This document shows positions 18,918 through 28,588 of a DNA stretch of 64,000 nucleotides, piece after piece (positions within the stretch are counted from its first letter, which is position 1; each line of letters begins with the position of its first letter). Source of the DNA: a bacterium (GTDB lineage Bacteria > Auribacterota > Auribacteria > Auribacterales > Auribacteraceae); assembly GCA_018435605.1 (NCBI GenBank), contig JAHDNF010000003.1, positions 124,001-188,000 on the forward strand, written 5' to 3'. Under the pieces are notes generated by a model. The model had not been told where the DNA came from and searched no databases. It saw only the letters and a list, made by a program, of their open reading frames with translations. A program made the position numbers and the translations under genes.

Positions 18918-20471
18918 ATGGATAATAAAAATTTTGATGTGAGCGAACTGTTCCTAGTCGGGTTTAACGGGACTTCGGTTACCGAGGAATTGAAGAATTA
19001 TTTAGATAGATTTTCATTTGGCGGGATAATACTTTTCAGTCGAAATATCCGGTCGTTTGAGCAATGGAATGAGCTGGCCGTATCGTTACAGGATATTCAG
19101 AAATCAAAAGGGAAGTTACCGTATCTTTTAGCTGTGGATGAAGAAGGTGGAACGGTATCCCGTATGCCGGACGACAGTGCCACCATGCCTGGTGCGCGTG
19201 CGATAATGGAAACCGGCGATACACATCTTGCATATACCTGTGCAACGATTATCGGTGATGTATTGCTCACGATGGGTTGTAATCTGAATCTTGCTCCGGT
19301 TTTGGATGTTAATGTAAATCCGTTGAATCCCGGTATCGGTATCCGTTCATTCGCTAACAATTCGCATCAGGTAACTGTTTTTGGAACCGCTTTTTTGCGT
19401 GGTATGAAAGATACAGGCATTCTCGCCTGCGCCAAACATTTTCCCGGTAAAGGCGACATTTTACGCGATTCCCATAAAACGCTTCCCGTATGTTCTTGCC
19501 TGCGGTCTCAGATAGAAGAAGTTCATTTACCCCCGTTTATATCAGCGATACGGGAAAATATTCCATGTGTGATGACTTCGCATGCCAAATACCCGTCGGT
19601 CGATCCTTACAATCCGGGTACTTTATCGCCTGTTATTCTGAACGATATTTTGCGAAATGAACTCGGCTTCTCAGGATTGATACTTAGCGATGATATGGAA
19701 ATGGGTGCTATGCGTGAATGCGGCTCAATAGGTGAAAACGCATATAGGGCGATAATGGCTGGATGCGACCTGCTACTGATATGCCATACCGCGGAGCTTA
19801 TTGAACAGGCGCACACTTATTTAAGCGATAAACTGCAAACCGATAACCTGTTTTTCAATAAGTGTATGGAAGCGTATGGCAGGATAAGTGAACTGAAAAC
19901 AACACTCTCATGGCCTTGCCGGATTGAGTCATTCGATATGCCGGTGCACGCTACGGCGAGCGCTGTGGCTAAACACTCCATCAGAATACACAAAGACGAA
20001 TTATCTTTGATTCCGATTCCTGCGCGGTTTCTGGAGTCGCCGATACTGCTTTGCGGAGCCCATTTTAGATCTGCTGTGGAAGTAGAGATTATCGGCAGGA
20101 CACCTTACGACATAATAGATATGCATCGCGGTCTTACGCAGTCAATTCCAAACATAAGACTTTTGTCATGGGATTTATCTCCGGATCAGGCGGTAGCCGA
20201 AACAGTAGCAAACCATGATTTTAATCAATACCGTTTGATAATTGTTTGCGCTAATAACGCGGGTTTATTCCCGACACAAAAAAATATTATAGAAACTATT
20301 CTTGAACGTGCGCCTGAAAGGACAATATTTGTCGCTGTAAAGAATCCGGAAGACATAGAGCTTTTTCCGCAGGCCTCATCGGCTGTTGCTACGTATGGAT
20401 ACAATAAAGTCAACATTGAAGCGCTTATCAATCTTTTGTTCGGAGCGAATCATTCTGCGGAAACAGGGTAA
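18918..20471 (+). CDS. nagZ: Beta-N-acetylhexosaminidase, GH3 (NagZ-type)
   Basis: A 517-residue GH3 enzyme expected to remove N-acetylglucosamine from muropeptides during peptidoglycan recycling. FGGIILFSRNI and LLAVDEEGGTVSRMP are characteristic of NagZ. KHFPGKGD (about residue 173; His is usual where Lys stands) is followed by DSH, the Asp-His acid/base dyad. The nucleophile is the first Asp of SDDMEMGAM (about 258). A C-terminal domain of about 180 residues follows, as in Bacillus-type two-domain NagZ. I chose the ATG at 18918, just after GGAGG, over an in-frame start 39 codons earlier that has no ribosome site. No signal peptide, so cytoplasmic. Its 3' end overlaps the convergent membrane protein gene by 22 bases. 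Confidence 0.9.
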   Translation: MDNKNFDVSELFLVGFNGTSVTEELKNYLDRFSFGGIILFSRNIRSFEQWNELAVSLQDIQKSKGKLPYLLAVDEEGGTVSRMPDDSATMPGARAIMETGDTHLAYTCATIIGDVLLTMGCNLNLAPVLDVNVNPLNPGIGIRSFANNSHQVTVFGTAFLRGMKDTGILACAKHFPGKGDILRDSHKTLPVCSCLRSQIEEVHLPPFISAIRENIPCVMTSHAKYPSVDPYNPGTLSPVILNDILRNELGFSGLILSDDMEMGAMRECGSIGENAYRAIMAGCDLLLICHTAELIEQAHTYLSDKLQTDNLFFNKCMEAYGRISELKTTLSWPCRIESFDMPVHATASAVAKHSIRIHKDELSLIPIPARFLESPILLCGAHFRSAVEVEIIGRTPYDIIDMHRGLTQSIPNIRLLSWDLSPDQAVAETVANHDFNQYRLIIVCANNAGLFPTQKNIIETILERAPERTIFVAVKNPEDIELFPQASSAVATYGYNKVNIEALINLLFGANHSAETG

Positions 20472-23260
20472 TAACCGCCTGTTTTAAATGACCGGACAGA
20501 GCTCCATCTTCCGTCTGTAGATTTAACTCTCCAGTAATACATTGTAAACGGCTTCAGCCCGCGATAGCCGACAGTGGTGTCGGATAGTTGTTTCACCTCG
20601 AAGACAGGGTTATCGAATGATTTTTTATTGTCTGCTATCTGAAAATGGTAATCTTCGGAGTTGTCTACGGTATTCCATCGGAATATTGCGGCGAACGGAT
20701 TTATCTGTCTTTGTGAAGGATACGGGTATATAAGAACCGTCTGGCGTTCCATAGCCTGCCGGCTGTACACCAGTCCTATCCAAATTAAAACAAGCATTGT
20801 CAGTAGCCGAACTACCTTAAAGCAATTTTTTAAGGATTCTGTATGGTGCACAAGAGAATTTCGTTGCAATAGTAGTATCCGCGAAGGATGCTTTTTTATA
20901 TACCAGATTACGAACAGAACCGTTAACCATCCGATAATCATCAACACCCAGTGTGCTCGAAGCGGGATGTATTCTATAGAAAAATCTTTTGTTCTCGACG
21001 ATACAGCGACAGCGGTAACTCCGGGAGTCATCGAAAATGTTTGCAGAGGGATATCATTGCTTTTTGCCTGCCATGCGCGGTAAAATGCCATTGGCGACCA
21101 TAAAATATGCGGTTTATCGAATGAACATTTTGCGGTGATTCGGTTCCATGAAATGGATGTTGCAGTTACATTCCCGCTGTCATTTAACGCAGGGGCTTCG
21201 CGCAAAATTTTTGACAGAATATCTTGATTCGCATGGGTTAGCCTGATTGCCGGAATATCCCATAGCGGTTTAGTGCTTAAAATTTCACCTCCGTCCATAG
21301 CGAAAGATTTCATATTGTTATACCAGAATTTTTTTGCATGACGGGTTGCGCGAAAATCGATAAGGATAACCGCAGAAAATAGAGACGGTTCAAGCCAATG
21401 TACCAACAACGCAGGCGCTTTTATCATAGGAGCGATTTCGTCGCCGTATTTAATAAACTCACTAAGCCACAGTTGATTGAGATGATACCATTGTTTATCG
21501 GAACAATACACTAGTATCGGCTTTTTCCAGCATTTTGACAAAGGCTTATTTTCTGTGCCTTTTCGTTTATACAGATCGTACAAACTGCCTGTTTGCACAG
21601 CCTCCAATTCTATCAAAAGTTGTTGCGCTATTTTTTGATGAGCAGTCAGCCAGCCTGAGACGCCGGCGACATATCTTAGCGATAACAGGTCGGCAAAGTC
21701 TTCAGAATAAAGTATAGCGTCCTGTCTGTCATTTATCAGCCATGATACACTGCCGGCCATATCGTTATCGTGGCCTGCTATGTTTGGGATAAAAAAACAA
21801 TCTGATAGTGAACGTAAGGATAACTTGGATATACCGCTATATCGTCCGAAATATGTTCTGGCAAATGGGCTGTTGGAGTCAATGGATTCATAATGCCGCA
21901 TCAATTCTTCTTGATCGGGAGTGTACCCTGATTTGACCAGGATGCCGGCAATACAAAATCTTTCATACAGCGGTATTGTTACAGTCATCAGTAACACAAC
22001 GGAAACTATGCGCGCCGCTGTCCGTATTTTAGCTGGAGAAATACGCATAATAAAAAGTGTTGTTTTTCGCAGGGCTATGGCGGACAGTACAGTTGAGGCG
22101 AGTTCGATTAAAAACACTGCGCGAATCGGTTGAAAATTGCTGTTATAAGGAAGGAATCTAAGCCACGGCAAATCATCGCTACCGACGAATAAGATAAATC
22201 CCCAAATAAAAATAAATAGCCAAAACACCTCCCTGAACCTTCGTGCGCGAAACATGAGTATAATAAATCCTATGAAGGTATATATGGTAAACAAACGCCA
22301 CCGCGTAAAACTTTGGTTCATAGACCAGCGAAAACCTTCTTCGCCGCCGCCGAACAGCGGGCTGTTCGGATGGTTGGTGTCAAGAAGTTCACCGTACAAA
22401 AAGGTTTCTACCGTCTGTTTTACGGTTAACGAAACGGCAAGAGGACTGAATGAGCGTTGCGTTTCGGGAATAAACTTGTAAAGCGCATTGAATTGGATAA
22501 ATGGAATCAGCCAGAATCCTATAAGCATTAACGCCAACCCTGCGGCTACAGCGTATTTTTTGAGGTGATACGTCCACGTGGCAAATCCGCGCCATATAGC
22601 AAAGATAATCAGATATAACCCGATGGTATACATTAACAAAACTCCGATCACAGCATGACCGGCCACTACTAAAGCAAGAGATATGGCCAGTGTCATTAAA
22701 TACCGCCATTGCCGCTTTGACCACGTTAGACGGTGCATTGCGCCCAATGCCAGCGGAAACCCCACTGCACCTATCAATTGAGTATGCAATCCAACCCAGA
22801 AATAGCTGTCAAGAGTATGCCCCCAGCCGCTTACCGGCAATAGGGATAGCAGGCTGGCCAATCCTGCCGTCAATCGGTCGAATCGAAACGAACGAACCAT
22901 AAAATAAACTGACAGCGGGTACACCGAAAACAATAGGCAGACATATATATTGTGCCACATAAATATGGATGCAAACGGGCATAACATCCTTGTAAGGACA
23001 ACGATCACATAAAGCAGAGGCTGATAGAGTGTTCCCATCGGCAGTCCCATACCCTTGTCAAAACATGCGAACATCCCGCATCCTTGGAGTAGAGATCGAA
23101 GAAGATGTATTTCATTGGCGTAATGCCAGAAACTGTCGCCCGCCTGAATAAAACGTCCTGCCAGTACCCTGCAACTGAGCGCGAATGCGCACGCCGTCGC
23201 GATAAAGGCAATGGCAGTACCAGCGGTGTCTGTGTTCCATCCGATTTGTGATTTTTTCAT
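20450..23260 (-). CDS. Large multi-pass membrane protein with C-terminal fibronectin-like domain (PTPS-related/GT-C-like)
   Basis: A 936-residue protein with about twelve hydrophobic helices in the first half, a large soluble domain (about 440-790), and further helices near 800 and 850. The N-terminal loop GRFIQAGDSFWHYANEIHLL with an acidic residue after the first helix, and the overall build, match the GT-C-like membrane family annotated as 6-pyruvoyl-tetrahydropterin synthase-related (PF10131), likely involved in envelope glycan assembly. The last 85 residues form an Ig/fibronectin-like unit (FRWNTVDNSEDYHFQI, then TMYYWRVKSTDGRWSS). GAGG is 6 bases before the ATG at 23260, which I prefer over the ATG four codons earlier. 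The catalytic role is not proven by any motif I can see. Confidence 0.75.
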   Translation of the reverse strand: MKKSQIGWNTDTAGTAIAFIATACAFALSCRVLAGRFIQAGDSFWHYANEIHLLRSLLQGCGMFACFDKGMGLPMGTLYQPLLYVIVVLTRMLCPFASIFMWHNIYVCLLFSVYPLSVYFMVRSFRFDRLTAGLASLLSLLPVSGWGHTLDSYFWVGLHTQLIGAVGFPLALGAMHRLTWSKRQWRYLMTLAISLALVVAGHAVIGVLLMYTIGLYLIIFAIWRGFATWTYHLKKYAVAAGLALMLIGFWLIPFIQFNALYKFIPETQRSFSPLAVSLTVKQTVETFLYGELLDTNHPNSPLFGGGEEGFRWSMNQSFTRWRLFTIYTFIGFIILMFRARRFREVFWLFIFIWGFILFVGSDDLPWLRFLPYNSNFQPIRAVFLIELASTVLSAIALRKTTLFIMRISPAKIRTAARIVSVVLLMTVTIPLYERFCIAGILVKSGYTPDQEELMRHYESIDSNSPFARTYFGRYSGISKLSLRSLSDCFFIPNIAGHDNDMAGSVSWLINDRQDAILYSEDFADLLSLRYVAGVSGWLTAHQKIAQQLLIELEAVQTGSLYDLYKRKGTENKPLSKCWKKPILVYCSDKQWYHLNQLWLSEFIKYGDEIAPMIKAPALLVHWLEPSLFSAVILIDFRATRHAKKFWYNNMKSFAMDGGEILSTKPLWDIPAIRLTHANQDILSKILREAPALNDSGNVTATSISWNRITAKCSFDKPHILWSPMAFYRAWQAKSNDIPLQTFSMTPGVTAVAVSSRTKDFSIEYIPLRAHWVLMIIGWLTVLFVIWYIKKHPSRILLLQRNSLVHHTESLKNCFKVVRLLTMLVLIWIGLVYSRQAMERQTVLIYPYPSQRQINPFAAIFRWNTVDNSEDYHFQIADNKKSFDNPVFEVKQLSDTTVGYRGLKPFTMYYWRVKSTDGRWSSVRSFKTGGYYPVSAE

Positions 23261-23460
23261 GCTCAACCTCATAACAGTTTAATGTGTCTACACATTCTAA
23301 CAGCAACCAAAGTAAAATAAAAGAATGAAAACACATGATCGAAACCAAAAAAACTTGCTTTTTAACAGGAATAATTTTAGTCTTTTATATTGAAGATATA
23401 TTTTGTTAACCACTTTATTTGTTTTAAATATACCCACATAATAGAAGGAGTTTTTGTATT

Positions 23461-25254
23461 ATGGACAAGGCGATCGAAAAGCGCATTCAGGAATGGCTCG
23501 GCAATGATTACGATCAGGACACACGATCTGAAATTCAAAAGTTGATCGATGATGGTAATCATAAAGAACTGACCGACCGTTTTTATCAGGATCTCGATTT
23601 CGGCACGGGAGGGCTTAGAGGCGTAATCGGGGCTGGTACTAATCGCATCAATACCTATACTATAAGAAAAGCTACGCAAGGTCTTGCTACATATATAATC
23701 AAGCAGGGGCCGTCTGCTGTAAAAAAGGGAGTTGCCATAGCCTACGATTCTCGGCATAAATCTCCGGAATTCGCTTTGGAAACAGCGTTGGTTCTGGCAG
23801 GAAACGGAATAAAAGCGTATTTATATGAATCTTTGCGCCCGACACCTTTGTTGTCGTTTGCGGTTCGTTATCTGGGCGCTCAGGGCGGTGTTAATGTTAC
23901 TGCAAGCCACAATCCCAAAGAGTACAACGGCTATAAGGTATATTGGGATGACGGAGGGCAGGTAGTGCCTCCTCACGATAAAAATATTATCTCGGAGGTA
24001 CGCCAGATAACCTCGCTTAGTCAGGTTAAACTTCTCGATAAGGAAACGGCGCTTAAAAGAGGATTACTTATATATATAGGCGAAGAAGTCGACAATGCGT
24101 ATATCGATAAAGTTTTGCCGTTATCGCTGAATCCTCAGATAGTTAAACAGGTAGGCGATTCGGTGAGTATCGTTTTTACGCCACTGCATGGCGCCGGAAT
24201 AACAATGATTCCCAAATTGCTTGACCGAATGGGGTTTAAACGTCTTCACATAGTAGAACAGCAGAAGGACCCTGATCCTGATTTTTCTACTGTGGTATCT
24301 CCCAATCCTGAAGAATCAGCGGCAATGAAACTGGCGCTGGAAAAGGCACGGGAATTGGATGCCGATATTGTGCTGGCTACCGACCCTGACGCCGATAGGC
24401 TTGGTGTTGCGGTAAAGGATTCAAAAGGGAAATTTGTTTTGTTGTCTGGAAATCAGACCGGATCTCTAATCATATATTACGTTCTTTCGCAACTTAAGGC
24501 TAAAGGTAAACTGCCTGAAAACGGAGTAGTCATCAAGACGATTGTAACGACTGAACTGCAAAGAGAAATCGCCGCTGGTTTCGACATAGAGTGTATAGAC
24601 GTCTTGACAGGGTTTAAGTATATAGCCGAAAAAATTCTTGAATTTGAAACGCAAGGAGTTCCCGGTAAACCGTCTAAAATTTTTCTTGCCGGCGGAGAAG
24701 AAAGCTATGGATATCTTATAGGTACACATGTACGTGATAAAGACGCGGTAATAGCCGCCGCGATCATAGCTGAAATTGCCGCTTACGCCCGTTTTAAAAA
24801 CACAACTGTTTTTGGAATACTGGAAGAGATATATAGGGAGTACGGCTACTATTCGGAGAAGCTGAAATCTCTTGTATACAAAGGCAAAGAGGGGATGGAC
24901 ACTATCTCGTCGATAATGAGGCAACTCAGGGAAAACCCGCCCAAAACAGTAGCCGGAGTCAAGGTTAACTACATTGGCGACTATCAAAAAGGCATTACCG
25001 TCGAACCGATAAAAAAACAAACTATCGGAACCATTGATCTGCCTGCATCCAATGTTTTAGCTTTTTGCCTGATTGACGGCACGACAATAACCATACGTCC
25101 TTCAGGAACAGAACCTAAAATCAAGATTTATTTAAGCAGTATGGAAAAAAACGATTCCAAATCTTTAGATCAGGCGCGTGAAGATGTCAAAAAAAGGCTT
25201 GAGATGTTTCTTGATGAATTCATTTCGCTAATTGAGGAATTGGTTAACCAGTAG
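23461..25254 (+). CDS. Phosphoglucomutase/phosphomannomutase (alpha-D-phosphohexomutase)
   Basis: The 597 residues match the long PGM2/PgcA branch. The phosphoserine loop is VTASHNPKEYNGYKVYW, the Mg2+ loop is DPDADRLGVAVK, the sugar-binding loop is GGEESYGYLIG, and the phosphate-binding loop is RPSGTEPKIKIY. All four are intact. It interconverts hexose-1- and -6-phosphates, feeding nucleotide-sugar synthesis or glycogen turnover. AAGGAG precedes the ATG. It is divergent from the large membrane protein and followed by a 330-base gap, so it appears monocistronic. Confidence 0.95.
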   Translation: MDKAIEKRIQEWLGNDYDQDTRSEIQKLIDDGNHKELTDRFYQDLDFGTGGLRGVIGAGTNRINTYTIRKATQGLATYIIKQGPSAVKKGVAIAYDSRHKSPEFALETALVLAGNGIKAYLYESLRPTPLLSFAVRYLGAQGGVNVTASHNPKEYNGYKVYWDDGGQVVPPHDKNIISEVRQITSLSQVKLLDKETALKRGLLIYIGEEVDNAYIDKVLPLSLNPQIVKQVGDSVSIVFTPLHGAGITMIPKLLDRMGFKRLHIVEQQKDPDPDFSTVVSPNPEESAAMKLALEKARELDADIVLATDPDADRLGVAVKDSKGKFVLLSGNQTGSLIIYYVLSQLKAKGKLPENGVVIKTIVTTELQREIAAGFDIECIDVLTGFKYIAEKILEFETQGVPGKPSKIFLAGGEESYGYLIGTHVRDKDAVIAAAIIAEIAAYARFKNTTVFGILEEIYREYGYYSEKLKSLVYKGKEGMDTISSIMRQLRENPPKTVAGVKVNYIGDYQKGITVEPIKKQTIGTIDLPASNVLAFCLIDGTTITIRPSGTEPKIKIYLSSMEKNDSKSLDQAREDVKKRLEMFLDEFISLIEELVNQ

Positions 25255-25584
25255 TTTAAAATAGATTCCTTTGGACTGTGCGTGAATTTGCCAAAGCCGT
25301 ATACAGATCGAGAAAAAAAACAAAAGTTTTCATGATATAATTAGGTGTTTAACAAGGCTGTTTTCTGTTAGTAGTGTACGGCTAAAAAGTGAAAAGCAAT
25401 AGTCATAATAAAACTGGCTAGGGTATTCATAGGCGCTTAGCAGGCATATCGTTCAAAAAAACTTTATTTTTTACAGCTCCGTTAAAAAGTTCATTTTTTT
25501 TTTGCAATTATTTATATTATGTGTTATTATATTTTATATATTGAGAATTATATTTTTTAATTCATAAATGAGGGAGCTTAAACC
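25255..25584. other. Intergenic region, 330 bases
   Basis: AT-rich spacer. It holds a plausible promoter at 25502-25530 for the PEP-CTERM gene. I see no gene or RNA in the remainder. Confidence 0.5.
25502..25530 (+). promoter_or_regulatory. Possible promoter of the PEP-CTERM protein gene
   Basis: TTGCAA (25502-25507) and TATTAT (25525-25530) are 17 bases apart in an AT-rich tract. Leader of about 48 bases. Confidence 0.45.
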
Positions 25585-26283
25585 ATGAAAAATCGCTTGA
25601 TGTTGCTTTGTTTGGTCTTATGCGTGGTCGCCGTACCTCGAGTATACGCGCTCGCCGAGCCTTTGATGGTCACTACCGATCTTACACACTTACAACGGGA
25701 TGAGGGATTTGAAGTTGTTGCGAGAATAGAGTTTTCTTTGTTTGATTGGACGGACGCTACTTTCGATGTATATATTGATGCTGTAATTTTCAAATCCGCC
25801 AGCGGCAACGATCTAGTTTTCGATTTTGAAGACGGAACAACCCAGGGGTTTACCGGACTGGCATTGTTTCCCCCTGTAGTTGTGCCCAGTACTTTGGAAG
25901 GGCTTTACATGATGAAGTTTACCGACGACCCTGATCCTTGGGGAGAGGCTGTTACATTTGCGACGCAAGTAGTTACATTGCCGCATGATGTTTTATATCT
26001 TTCATTTTTATTTGATATCGAAATGACCGGAGATGGAGATCTCTTCGATGCCATAACGTTTGATGTCTATCTTTACGATATTCAAGGCCAAGAATTATCT
26101 CTGGTTGATCCTCCGTTTTCTCCTTTATACACGTATGATATATTTAACAATAACTCAGAGTATAATCCTGATTATACTCAGGTAGACGGACTCGGCGTAA
26201 TACCCGAACCTGTAAGTTTGGTATCGTTGTTGTTAGGTATAGCGGGGATAATGGGATATCGCAAACGTCAAAACGGAAAATAA
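25585..26283 (+). CDS. PEP-CTERM sorting domain protein
   Basis: A 232-residue secreted protein. The N-terminal signal (KNRLMLLCLVLCVVAVPRVYA) is followed by a beta-rich domain with many Asp residues (DLVFDFEDGTTQGFTGLALF). The C-terminus is a textbook PEP-CTERM sorting signal: IPEPVSL, a hydrophobic helix (VSLLLGIAGIMG), then YRKRQNGK. Such proteins are processed by an exosortase and are tied to exopolysaccharide production. GAGGGAG gives the ribosome site. A strong terminator follows. No exosortase gene lies in the window. The function of the mature domain is unknown. Confidence 0.9.
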   Translation: MKNRLMLLCLVLCVVAVPRVYALAEPLMVTTDLTHLQRDEGFEVVARIEFSLFDWTDATFDVYIDAVIFKSASGNDLVFDFEDGTTQGFTGLALFPPVVVPSTLEGLYMMKFTDDPDPWGEAVTFATQVVTLPHDVLYLSFLFDIEMTGDGDLFDAITFDVYLYDIQGQELSLVDPPFSPLYTYDIFNNNSEYNPDYTQVDGLGVIPEPVSLVSLLLGIAGIMGYRKRQNGK

Positions 26284-26310
26284 TACCTGATAGACTCCTG
26301 TAGATATAAA

Positions 26311-26349
26311 AACATGCCGTCACTGCAATGCTAGGCGGCATGTTTTTTT
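26311..26349 (+). terminator. Rho-independent terminator of the PEP-CTERM gene
   Basis: AACATGCCG (26311-26319) pairs with CGGCATGTT (26336-26344) around a 16-base loop, followed directly by a run of T residues to 26349. Confidence 0.75.
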
Positions 26350-26517
26350 GTGTTTTAGGGTTGTGGCAGAGGTAATTTGAGCTTGTTCATATTTGAGTTG
26401 CCGAGTCGCTACGTTCATCCAATTAGGCGAAATTTACTTTTTTGAAGTTCATTGAGATTTACGCTTAAGAGGATAATGAAAATGTATTGTCCAATCTCTT
26501 TTTTTGCAAATTATCGG

Positions 26518-26546
26518 TTGGTTTTCGTTTGTAGGAGTGCTATACT
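26518..26546 (+). promoter_or_regulatory. Sigma-70 promoter upstream of the QueD-like gene
   Basis: TTGGTT (26518-26523) and TATACT (26541-26546) are 17 bases apart. Transcription would start near 26553, leaving a leader of about 95 bases. Confidence 0.5.
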
Positions 26547-26647
26547 TGTCTTCCGAAATTTATCTTTAGTATAGATAAAATTCGCAGTTAAATGTAAAAA
26601 CTACAGGATACAACGCGCGCGATTGCGTTGAAATATGAGGGTTATCA

Positions 26648-27046
26648 ATGCTGACATTGACTAAAAAAGTACGGTTTTGTTGTTCTCATAAATTATATAA
26701 TCCGGCCTTTAGCGATACGGAAAACAGACGGATATTCGGTCCATGTTCCCACTTGCATGGTCATAACTATGTGCTCGAAGTGACTGTCAAAGGCACTGCC
26801 GATCCCCATACAGGCATGATTATGAATCTGAATACATTGGAAAAATATATCAATGACGAAATAATCGATTGGGTCGACCACAAAAATTTAACCGACGATA
26901 TACCAGTATTCAAAGAAACATTACCAACGGTAGAAAATATGGTGATGATTTTCTGGAACAAACTTCGGGATGTTTTACCCGCAGACTCGTTGTACAAAAT
27001 ATCCCTTCAGGAAACCGAAGATAACAGAGCTGAGTATACCGGCTGA
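26648..27046 (+). CDS. queD: 6-carboxy-5,6,7,8-tetrahydropterin synthase / 6-pyruvoyl-tetrahydropterin synthase family
   Basis: A 132-residue T-fold enzyme of the QueD/PTPS family, the usual size. The zinc-binding histidines are His14 (CCSHKL) and His37/His39 (HGHNY), and the catalytic Cys is Cys33 in GPCSHLHGHNY. The pterin-anchoring Glu is in LQETEDN. Normally QueD makes the queuosine precursor from dihydroneopterin triphosphate; PTPS homologues can also act in biopterin or folate routes. No queC, queE or queF is nearby, so the pathway is not confirmed by context. GAGG precedes the ATG. The GH13 gene follows after 82 bases. Confidence 0.88.
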   Translation: MLTLTKKVRFCCSHKLYNPAFSDTENRRIFGPCSHLHGHNYVLEVTVKGTADPHTGMIMNLNTLEKYINDEIIDWVDHKNLTDDIPVFKETLPTVENMVMIFWNKLRDVLPADSLYKISLQETEDNRAEYTG

Positions 27047-27128
27047 TATATACAGCTTAGAATTTGAAAATTGCCGGTGAATCTGCGGCGGTTTGGATGT
27101 TAAACTTTGTAAAAACTTGGGAGAATTC

Positions 27129-28427
27129 ATGGTCAGTAGCGCATATAAACACGGACCGTTTATCATATACAATTTGTTTCCATTGCTTATCGATTCGGTG
27201 TCGCAATGGGAAAGCCGGCTTGACCATATAGCGCAAATGGGTTTCAACTGGATTTATATAAATCCGTTTCATCAGACAGGCTTTTCCGGTAGCTTGTACT
27301 CTGTCAAAGATTATTATGAGTTTGATCAACGCATAAGGGGATGTATGTCGTCAAAAGCCGCGGAATCGGTTATAAGGGCGTTTAACAAATCTGCGGAAGA
27401 GAGGGGCATACGAGTTATGGCCGATCTGGTGATAAACCATACGGCAATCGACTGTGTTCTCATAGATTCACATCCGCAATGGTACGAATACGATCAAAAA
27501 GGCAAAATCAAAAATCCATGTGCAAAAGACGGTGATCGTGTAGTTGCCGTATGGGGTGATTTGGCGGAGATAAATAATCTCAATTCCTCTGATCGGGATA
27601 ACCTGTGGAATTACTGGCATAATCTGGTATATTTTTTTATAGATATGGGATTCAGCGGGTTCAGATGCGATGCCGCGTATCAGGTTCCGTCTGAGCTGTG
27701 GAAATATCTTATTCAACAGGCAAAACAGAAGGATGACAGGTTTCTTTTTTTCGGAGAAACACTCGGTTGCAGTCCGAAACAAACAATGGAAGTTGTCGCA
27801 AGCGGTTTTGACGTAATTTTCAACAGCTCGAAGTACTGGGATTTTAAGGAAACGTGGTGTCTTAAACAATATAAGCAGACAAACCCGTTAGTGCCGTCGG
27901 TAAGTTTTCCTGAATCGCACGACACTCAACGACTGGCAAAAGACCTTAACTGCAACTGGGACAGGGTAAAGTTGCGGTGTCTTTTTGCGGCTATATTCAG
28001 CGCCGGATTTATGATACCTATCGGATTCGAATATGGTTTTCAAAAAAAGCTACATGTGGTAAAAACCTCGCCGCAAGATTGGGAATATCATGGCGTCGAT
28101 TTATCCGGATTTATCGCTAGGTGCAATCAGATCAAAAAAGATTATTATCTGTTTAAATTCGACAGCGATATACACCAGATTGAAATAGAATATTCAGATG
28201 TGGTGGTTTTTGTAAAATCGGCAAGCGATACCGCAGATAAAGCACTGGTGATTATTAACGATACCCGACACTATCAGGAATATTACAACAGTGATTTATT
28301 CGGCTCGGTCTTGAAAGGTTGTTCTAAGATAGCCGATATATCCCCAGATTATCCCATGGAATCCATACCGAACAATTTTCACTACAACCTTAGGCCTTAT
28401 CAAATAAAAATATTATACGGAACGTAA
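27129..28427 (+). CDS. GH13 alpha-amylase-family enzyme
   Basis: A 432-residue (beta/alpha)8 glycosidase or transglycosidase acting on alpha-glucans. All four GH13 regions are present: region I VMADLVINH (about 96-104), region II GFRCDAAYQVP with nucleophile Asp181, region III FFGETLG with acid/base Glu210, and region IV FPESHDTQRL with stabiliser Asp265. The FNSSKYWDFKETW stretch and the short C-terminal domain recall the GlgE-like (maltosyltransferase) side of the family, but specificity is not readable. No signal peptide, so cytoplasmic, which fits glycogen or trehalose metabolism. I prefer the ATG at 27129 (GGGAGA upstream) over one 12 codons earlier. Confidence 0.9.
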   Translation: MVSSAYKHGPFIIYNLFPLLIDSVSQWESRLDHIAQMGFNWIYINPFHQTGFSGSLYSVKDYYEFDQRIRGCMSSKAAESVIRAFNKSAEERGIRVMADLVINHTAIDCVLIDSHPQWYEYDQKGKIKNPCAKDGDRVVAVWGDLAEINNLNSSDRDNLWNYWHNLVYFFIDMGFSGFRCDAAYQVPSELWKYLIQQAKQKDDRFLFFGETLGCSPKQTMEVVASGFDVIFNSSKYWDFKETWCLKQYKQTNPLVPSVSFPESHDTQRLAKDLNCNWDRVKLRCLFAAIFSAGFMIPIGFEYGFQKKLHVVKTSPQDWEYHGVDLSGFIARCNQIKKDYYLFKFDSDIHQIEIEYSDVVVFVKSASDTADKALVIINDTRHYQEYYNSDLFGSVLKGCSKIADISPDYPMESIPNNFHYNLRPYQIKILYGT

Positions 28428-28433
28428 TATACC

Positions 28434-28461
28434 GTAGGGAACAGGCATGCCTGTTCCCTAC
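28434..28461. repeat. 28-bp perfect palindrome
   Basis: The half-site GTAGGGAACAGGCA (28434-28447) is followed at once by its exact reverse complement (28448-28461), seven bases after the GH13 stop. No T-run follows on either strand, so it is a poor intrinsic terminator. It resembles dispersed intergenic palindromes found in many genomes. Only one copy is in this window. Confidence 0.7.
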
Positions 28462-28588
28462 AAAGACTTGTCATTTTGAGATTTACAAATCAATTATCAA
28501 AAAATAGATGTTTTCTGTTTGATATCGTTGCGCTTACCGCGTTCGATCGCAATAATCTAAAAGCAGGTTACGCAGAGGTCTTAAATTA

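Larger units (their letters stand above)
26284..26647. other. Intergenic region, 364 bases
   Basis: Holds the terminator of the PEP-CTERM gene at its left end and a promoter (26518-26546) for the QueD-like gene. I looked for a preQ1-type riboswitch and did not find one. The rest has no feature I can support. Confidence 0.5.

Noticed and set aside
24466-25020. 184-codon frame antisense to the phosphohexomutase gene
   Set aside because: Shadow of an intact conserved enzyme with all motifs in place.
26350-26640. preQ1-type riboswitch upstream of the QueD-like gene
   Set aside because: I found no preQ1 pseudoknot consensus; the leader shows only a promoter.
28434-28461. Palindrome as intrinsic terminator of the GH13 gene
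   Set aside because: No T-run on either strand after the hairpin.
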